10,520 nucleotides of DNA, from contig CAMWGS010000052.1 of assembly GCA_947173865.1 (NCBI GenBank), positions 1 to 10,520 of the forward strand, read 5' to 3'. Position numbers and translations under genes: made by a program. This stretch comes from an uncultured Ruminococcus sp. (lineage in GTDB: Bacteria; Bacillota; Clostridia; Oscillospirales; Ruminococcaceae). The notes under the pieces are model-generated. The model was not told the DNA's origin. It was given only the letters and a program-made list of their open reading frames with translations, and did not search any database. Shown in pieces: positions 6,115 to 10,520 of this stretch (the first letter of the stretch is position 1; the number at the start of each line of letters is the position of its first letter).

Positions 6115-7146
6115 ATGGAACTTTTAAAATCTGATTTTTACTATGATTTGCCTGAGGAATTAATTGCACAGACTCCCGTTGAACCGAGAAATTCCTCAAG
6201 AATGATGTGCGTGAACCGTCAGACAGGTGCGGTTGAACACGACCATTTCTATAATTTATGCAGTCATCTTAAAAAAGGTGATTTGCTGGTAATGAACGAC
6301 TCACGTGTTATTCCCGCAAGACTTTACGGTGAAAAAATTGAAAACGGAACTTTTATTGAATTTCTGTTACTTGAACAAAAAGGCGACAAGCTTTGGGAAA
6401 TTATATTTCGTCCTGCAAAAAAAGCAAAAGTAGGAGTTAAATTTTCTTTCGGAAACGGCAGACTTATTGCGGAAGTAGTGGAAGCTAAGGAAGACGGAAA
6501 CAGAATAGTCAAATTTGAGTGTGAGGGTAATTTCTTCACCGCACTCGAAAATATAGGACAGATGCCGCTGCCCCCGTACATTACCGAAAAACTCGAAAAC
6601 AAAGAACGTTATCAGACAGTGTATTCCCGTGAACTCGGTTCGGCAGCCGCCCCCACCGCTGGACTTCACTTCACTCCCGAAACGATTGACGAACTTCATG
6701 CAAAAGGTATAAAAACAGCTTTTGTAACACTTCATGTAGGTCTCGGAACTTTCCGTCCCGTAAAAGAGGACAATGTTCTGAACCATAAAATGCACAGTGA
6801 GCATTATTTTCTTCCGCAGGAAACAGCCGATTTGATAAACGAAACAAAAGCCAACGGCGGACGTGTTATAGCTGTAGGCACTACCGCCTGCCGTACTCTT
6901 GAAAGTGTTGCCACTTTCTACAACGAAATTTCCGCACATGAAGGATATACGGACATTTTTATTTATCCGTCCTATAAGTTCAAGTGCATTGACGGTCTTA
7001 TTACCAATTTCCACCTGCCTGAAAGTACACTGATTATGCTTGTTTCTGCATTTATGGGTTACGAAAATACCATGAACGCATACAAAACAGCCGTTGACAA
7101 AAAATACAGATTTTTCAGTTTCGGCGACTGTATGTGTATTCTGTAA
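6115..7146 (+). CDS. queA: S-adenosylmethionine:tRNA ribosyltransferase-isomerase
   Basis: QueA transfers and isomerises the ribosyl part of S-adenosylmethionine onto preQ1 in tRNA, giving epoxyqueuosine, the step after Tgt. The 343-residue length is typical. Family blocks are present in order: FYYDLPEELIAQTPVEPR (7-24), LLVMNDSRVIPARLYG (56-71), MPLPPYI (150-156), YQTVYSRELGSAAAPTAGLHFT (166-187), THVGLGTFRPV in the slightly varied form TLHVGLGTFRPV (206-217), HSEHYFL, GTTACRTLES, and FHLPESTLIMLVSAFMG near the C-terminus. The ATG at 6115 has AGGAGAG at 6098-6104. It follows the PAS gene in the tgt operon and precedes a HAD phosphatase gene by 15 bases. The epoxyqueuosine reductase gene (queG or queH) and the preQ1-making genes are not in the window. 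Confidence 0.98.
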   Translation: MELLKSDFYYDLPEELIAQTPVEPRNSSRMMCVNRQTGAVEHDHFYNLCSHLKKGDLLVMNDSRVIPARLYGEKIENGTFIEFLLLEQKGDKLWEIIFRPAKKAKVGVKFSFGNGRLIAEVVEAKEDGNRIVKFECEGNFFTALENIGQMPLPPYITEKLENKERYQTVYSRELGSAAAPTAGLHFTPETIDELHAKGIKTAFVTLHVGLGTFRPVKEDNVLNHKMHSEHYFLPQETADLINETKANGGRVIAVGTTACRTLESVATFYNEISAHEGYTDIFIYPSYKFKCIDGLITNFHLPESTLIMLVSAFMGYENTMNAYKTAVDKKYRFFSFGDCMCIL

Positions 7147-7161
7147 AAAGGAGAAATAATT

Positions 7162-7803
7162 ATGATAACAGCTATCTTTGACCTTGACGGCACTCTTGCC
7201 GATACCCTTTGTGACCTCGCCGACGCTACAAACTTCGCTCTCAAACAACTCGGTTATCCCATTCACCCTTATGAAAGCTATAAAAAATTTGTCGGAAACG
7301 GTGTTCAGAAACTTTGTTACCGTGCGTTGCCCGACGACAAAAAAAACGATACCGAAAAGCTTCTTGAAATTTTCAGCGAATACTACGGAAAACACTTTCT
7401 TGACAAAACAAATCTCTATGACGGAATGAAAAAATGTCTTGATATTCTCAAGGAAAATGATGTCACTCTTGCCGTCGCAACCAACAAACCGCAGAATTTC
7501 GCACGTCAGATTGTAGGGAAACTTCTTTCCGAATACGATTTTATAAAAGTTCTCGGCGGCTGTTCCGAACGTCCGAAAAAACCCGATACTGCAATTATAT
7601 CAGAAATAATCTCCGGACTTCCCGAAGATAATCACGTATTCATGATTGGTGACAGCAACGTTGACATTCAGACTGCCAAAAATGCAGGAATATCTTCTAT
7701 AGGCTGTGTATGGGGATTCAGAGAACGTGATGAACTTGAAAACGCAGGTGCTGACTTCATAGCGGAAACACCGTCCGATATAGCAGAATTTATACTTAAA
7801 TGA
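7162..7803 (+). CDS. HAD-family phosphatase, phosphoglycolate phosphatase-like
   Basis: This 213-residue enzyme belongs to the haloacid dehalogenase superfamily of aspartate-nucleophile phosphatases. Motif I is FDLDGTLADT (6-15), with nucleophile Asp7 and acid/base Asp9. Motif II is Thr107 in VATNKP. Motif III is Lys140 in RPKKPD. Motif IV is MIGDSNVDIQTAKNAG (161-176), with Asp164 and Asp168. A small helical cap domain fills about residues 16-85, as in the Gph/PpaX/beta-phosphoglucomutase branch. The closest named candidates are phosphoglycolate phosphatase and pyrophosphatase PpaX, but HAD substrate specificity is hard to read, so I give no symbol. AAAAAGGAG at 7145-7153 supports the start. 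Its TGA overlaps the next gene's ATG (ATGA), so the two are probably translated together. Confidence 0.92.
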   Translation: MITAIFDLDGTLADTLCDLADATNFALKQLGYPIHPYESYKKFVGNGVQKLCYRALPDDKKNDTEKLLEIFSEYYGKHFLDKTNLYDGMKKCLDILKENDVTLAVATNKPQNFARQIVGKLLSEYDFIKVLGGCSERPKKPDTAIISEIISGLPEDNHVFMIGDSNVDIQTAKNAGISSIGCVWGFRERDELENAGADFIAETPSDIAEFILK

Positions 7804-8387
7804 AAATACTTGTAATTGCCGACGAGGAAAGCCGTTCACTATGGGACTACTGGGACAAATCCAAAACCGACGGTATAGACCTTATACTTTCATGCGGTGA
7901 TTTGAATTCCGAATATCTGACTTTCCTTGCAACCATGACTAATGTTGATGTTCTGTACGTTCACGGCAACCACGACGAACATTATTTACAGAAATCTCCC
8001 GAAGGCTGTATTTGTATTGACGACAAAATCATTAATTACAATGGAATAAGAATTTTCGGTCTCGGCGGTTCTATGAAGTACGGCAACGGATATTTCCAGT
8101 TTACAGAAAAAGAAATGCAACGCCGTATCGGAAAACGCCGTTTAAGCCTGATGAAAAACAAAGGTTTTGACATTCTGCTGACACACGCTCCTGCCAGAAA
8201 CATAAACGATATGGACGATTTGACACACAGTGGTTTTGAGTGTTTTAATAAACTTATTCAGAAATATAACCCGAAATTTTTTATTCACGGTCATGTACAC
8301 AGGACTTACGGAAATTTCAGACGTACACAGATAATCGGTGAAACTACTGTTGTAAACGCATTTGAAAAATATATTATAGAAATCTGA
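7800..8387 (+). CDS. Calcineurin-like metallophosphoesterase
   Basis: The 195-residue protein has the metallophosphoesterase fold, a dimetal hydrolase of phosphomono- or diesters. Visible motifs are SCGDLN (31-36) with metal-bridging Asp34, VHGNHDE (54-60) with Asn57 and His58, THAP (128-131), and FIHGHVHRTYG (161-171) with His163 and His165. The usual first motif D-x-H is replaced by ADEES, Asp8-Glu9-Glu10. I recall the same form (IADEE) in a family common in Clostridia, so this looks like a family trait rather than damage. The substrate is unknown. It starts by ATGA overlap with the HAD phosphatase gene, and it is the last gene of the operon, ending 12 bases before a strong terminator hairpin. 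Confidence 0.92.
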   Translation: MKILVIADEESRSLWDYWDKSKTDGIDLILSCGDLNSEYLTFLATMTNVDVLYVHGNHDEHYLQKSPEGCICIDDKIINYNGIRIFGLGGSMKYGNGYFQFTEKEMQRRIGKRRLSLMKNKGFDILLTHAPARNINDMDDLTHSGFECFNKLIQKYNPKFFIHGHVHRTYGNFRRTQIIGETTVVNAFEKYIIEI

Positions 8388-8392
8388 AAGAC

Positions 8393-8426
8393 AAAAAAAT
8401 CCCCTCATAACAGAGGGGACTTTTTT
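8393..8426. terminator. Bidirectional intrinsic terminator
   Basis: TCCCCTC (8400-8406) and GAGGGGA (8413-8419) form a perfect 7-bp GC-rich stem with a 6-base loop. Seven A (8393-8399) lie on the left and a run of T (8421-8426) on the right, so the hairpin has a U-tract in both directions. It sits between the convergent metallophosphoesterase and pyruvate kinase genes and can end both transcripts. Confidence 0.93.
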
Positions 8427-8429
8427 ATA

Positions 8430-9854
8430 TTATTTTCCGATTTTTGCAACTTTAAGCATATTGGTACTTCCCGAAACGCCGATAGGTACACCAGCCGTAA
8501 TGGTAACTATATCACCGTCCTGTGCAAGACCGTGAGATTCTGCCGCTTCAACAGCCGCAGAAAAAAGCTCGTCTGTGCTGTGCTTTTCACCAATAATCAG
8601 CGGTATAACACCCCAGCTCATATTCATCTGACGCTGTGCGGTTTCACCTGTAGTACAGCATATAATAGGACATAAGGGACGATATTTTGAAATAAGTCTT
8701 GCTGTCTGTCCGCAGAGTGAGACAGTAATAATTGCCCTTGCGTTGAGGTCGTGTGCAGTTGTAACAGTTGCGTGTGCGATAGCTTCAGCAATATTGCTGT
8801 TGGGTTCTGTACGGCGTGACGCAAATTCACCTTTATAGTCAATATTGTTTTCCGTAGTTTCGGCAATTAAGGCCATTGTCTTTACTACTTCAACAGGATA
8901 CGCACCCGCTGCCGTTTCTCCCGAAAGCATAATAGCACTTGTGCCGTCATAGATGGCGTTGGCAACGTCTGTAATCTCCGCACGGGTAGGACGTGGATTT
9001 GTTATCATTGATTCAAGCATCTGAGTAGCTGTAATAACCTGCTTGCCTGCATTGTAACCCTTGTGAATAAGTTCCTTCTGAATTGCAGGTATACGCTCGA
9101 ACGGTATTTCAACACCCATGTCACCTCTTGCTACCATAATACCGTCGGCAGCTTCAAGAATTTCGTCGATATTCTCAACACCGTCGGTATTCTCTATTTT
9201 TGCGATTATACGCACGTCAAACCAGCCAAGACTATGAGTGAACTTTCTCAAATAATTTATATCGGCAGCAGTACGCACAAAACTTGCGGCAATGAAATCA
9301 AATCCCATTTTTGCACCGAATTCAAGGTCGTTCATATCACTTTCACTGAGATAGGGCATTGAAAGCTTTACTCCGGGAACATTTATTCCCTTGTTGTTGG
9401 AAAGTGTTCCGCCGTGAATTACACGACAGGTTATCTCATTCTGTGTGACTTTTTCCGCAAGAAGTTCAATAACACCGTCATTTATCAGAATTCTTGTTCC
9501 TATACTTACATCACGGGGGAGTTTTTTAAAACTTATACTTCCCTTCTGATTGTCGCAGAGAATATCTTCTGTTGTGAGAACATAAAGGTCTCCGTCGTAA
9601 ATTTCAACGGGCTTGTCGTCAACGAACTTTCCGAGACGGATTTCAGGACCTTTTGTATCAAGGAGGGTGGCAATCGGTAAATCAAGTTCCTTACGGAGTT
9701 CCTCAACCATACGGAAACGCTGTTCATGTGTTTCATATTCCCCGTGTGAAAAGTTGAAACGTGCCACATTCATACCTGCAAGCATAAGCTCACGCATGAT
9801 ATTCTTATCATCAGTAGCAGGACCGATTGTGCAGACAATTTTTGTTTTTCTCAT
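8430..9854 (-). CDS. pyk: Pyruvate kinase
   Basis: Pyruvate kinase converts phosphoenolpyruvate and ADP to pyruvate and ATP, the last step of glycolysis. The 474-residue protein has the N-terminal KTKIVCTIGPA, Arg32/Asn34/Ser36 in ARFNFSHG, LLDTKGPEIR (64-73), catalytic Lys219 in IIAKIEN, metal ligands Glu221 and Asp245 (ARGDMGVEI), and ATQMLESM (276-283) with Thr277. The Glu in TKGPEIR is the residue associated with potassium dependence in this family. The length is that of the ordinary three-domain enzyme, without the extra PEP-utiliser-like C-terminal domain of the Bacillus form. AAGGAGT (9868-9862) supports the ATG at 9854. It begins 22 bases after the helicase gene stop, so it is probably co-transcribed with it or has a promoter inside it. 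Its product pyruvate is also a DapA substrate, but that is general metabolism. Confidence 0.98.
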   Translation of the reverse strand: MRKTKIVCTIGPATDDKNIMRELMLAGMNVARFNFSHGEYETHEQRFRMVEELRKELDLPIATLLDTKGPEIRLGKFVDDKPVEIYDGDLYVLTTEDILCDNQKGSISFKKLPRDVSIGTRILINDGVIELLAEKVTQNEITCRVIHGGTLSNNKGINVPGVKLSMPYLSESDMNDLEFGAKMGFDFIAASFVRTAADINYLRKFTHSLGWFDVRIIAKIENTDGVENIDEILEAADGIMVARGDMGVEIPFERIPAIQKELIHKGYNAGKQVITATQMLESMITNPRPTRAEITDVANAIYDGTSAIMLSGETAAGAYPVEVVKTMALIAETTENNIDYKGEFASRRTEPNSNIAEAIAHATVTTAHDLNARAIITVSLCGQTARLISKYRPLCPIICCTTGETAQRQMNMSWGVIPLIIGEKHSTDELFSAAVEAAESHGLAQDGDIVTITAGVPIGVSGSTNMLKVAKIGK

Positions 9855-9876
9855 AAAATTTACTCCTTATTTTTTA

Positions 9877-10520
9877 TCAAAGCTTTTTAAGCTTCGCATG
9901 ATTAGCCATTATTCTCTTTGTACCTGCCTTGTCAAACGCTATTTCAAGCAGAGCATCGTTTGCCATAGCCTTTGAGGAAATAACTGTTCCCTCACCGAAA
10001 ACATTATGCTGAACTCTTTCACCTGCCGAATATGAAGCGTTTTCCATCTTTGACGGAGTAACGGAATGCATTCTGTTTCTTGCAAGTTGCTGCTGAAGAG
10101 TTGAGGAATGTACAGCAGTAACGGGATTATCGTTTTCATTTATTTTATTTTTCATTCTTGCGGCGTTGTCATGCTTTTCTATTAGTTCGTTTCCGATTTC
10201 ACGCATAAAACGTGAAGTAACGTTTCTGTGTATCTGTCCGAAAAGCATACGCTGTCTTGCACTTGTAAGGTAAAGTTTTTTCTTTGCACGGGTTATAGCA
10301 ACATATGCGAGACGACGTTCTTCCTCAAGGTCTTCTTCATTGTCAAAAGAACGTGAACTCGGGAAAATTCCTTCTTCCATACCGATTACAAAAACATTCT
10401 CATATTCAAGACCCTTTGCGGAATGAACCGTCATAAGTGTAACTTTATCCTCTGAATTGTCATCACGGTCTGCTTCTGTATAAAGGACTATATCTTCAAG
10501 AAAACCGCTGAGTGTAGGTC
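9877..10520 (-). CDS. pcrA: PcrA/UvrD-type superfamily 1 DNA helicase, N-terminal part outside the window
   Basis: This is the C-terminal 213 residues of an SF1A 3'-to-5' DNA helicase; the reading frame stays open to the right edge of the window and starts upstream of it. The segment just inside the edge reads LSGFLEDIVLYTEADR, as in PcrA/UvrD. Motif V follows as LMTVHSAKGLEYENVFVIGMEEGIFP, and motif VI is EERRLAYVAITRAKKKLYL with its arginine finger. The C-terminal VQHNVFGEGTVIS and the closing NHAKLKKL match the Tudor-like tail of Gram-positive PcrA, which binds RNA polymerase in known homologues. That tail favours PcrA over other UvrD-like helicases. PcrA acts in repair and in removing transcription or replication obstacles. 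The stop at 9877 is 22 bases before pyk. Confidence 0.93.
   Translation of the reverse strand, partial: PTLSGFLEDIVLYTEADRDDNSEDKVTLMTVHSAKGLEYENVFVIGMEEGIFPSSRSFDNEEDLEEERRLAYVAITRAKKKLYLTSARQRMLFGQIHRNVTSRFMREIGNELIEKHDNAARMKNKINENDNPVTAVHSSTLQQQLARNRMHSVTPSKMENASYSAGERVQHNVFGEGTVISSKAMANDALLEIAFDKAGTKRIMANHAKLKKL

Noticed and set aside
6367..7395. Long 342-codon minus-strand reading frame opposite queA and the HAD phosphatase gene
   Set aside because: It is antisense to two well-supported genes, its protein has no family features, and its length arises from the codon use of the plus-strand genes.
9879..9895. AAGCTT inverted repeat at the end of the helicase gene as a terminator
   Set aside because: The stem is short and A/T-rich and no U-run follows in either direction. 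The repeat encodes the conserved KKL end of the protein.

Overview
The window looks like chromosomal core DNA from a low-to-mid GC Gram-positive anaerobe of the class Clostridia. A Ruminococcus-like Oscillospiraceae member is my best guess, from gene content, strong AGGAG ribosome binding sites, a TTGACA/TATAAT promoter and protein character; no 16S or other taxonomic marker is present. I see no mobile element, CRISPR array, tRNA or rRNA.

There are three transcription blocks. Block 1 (3897 down to 1, minus strand) is a lysine-biosynthesis operon. It has a sigma-A-type promoter, a lysine riboswitch (L-box) with an intrinsic terminator, then asd, a GNAT acetyltransferase, dapA, a zinc-ribbon membrane protein and dapB, which runs off the left edge. 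Asd makes aspartate semialdehyde, DapA condenses it with pyruvate, and DapB reduces the product toward diaminopimelate and lysine. The two unassigned genes sit between the enzyme genes with overlaps of 1 to 4 bases, so they are almost certainly co-expressed and under the same lysine control.

Block 2 (3843 to 8426, plus strand) starts from a promoter whose -10 box overlaps that of block 1, so the two operons diverge from one compact region. It encodes an unrecognised 217-residue protein, tgt, a single-domain PAS-like protein, queA, a HAD-family phosphatase and a metallophosphoesterase. Tgt and QueA are two steps of queuosine tRNA modification. The block ends at a strong hairpin that can terminate both strands.

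Block 3 (10520 down to 8430, minus strand) holds the C-terminal part of a PcrA/UvrD-type helicase followed by pyruvate kinase, converging on block 2 at the shared terminator.

Most genes are ordinary housekeeping genes. The parts that deserve a second look are the two unassigned genes locked into the lysine-riboswitch operon, the archaeal/fungal-type aspartate-semialdehyde dehydrogenase in a diaminopimelate-making bacterium, the overlapping divergent promoters, and the uncharacterised protein and PAS protein flanking tgt. I found no convincing undescribed multi-gene system such as a defence island.
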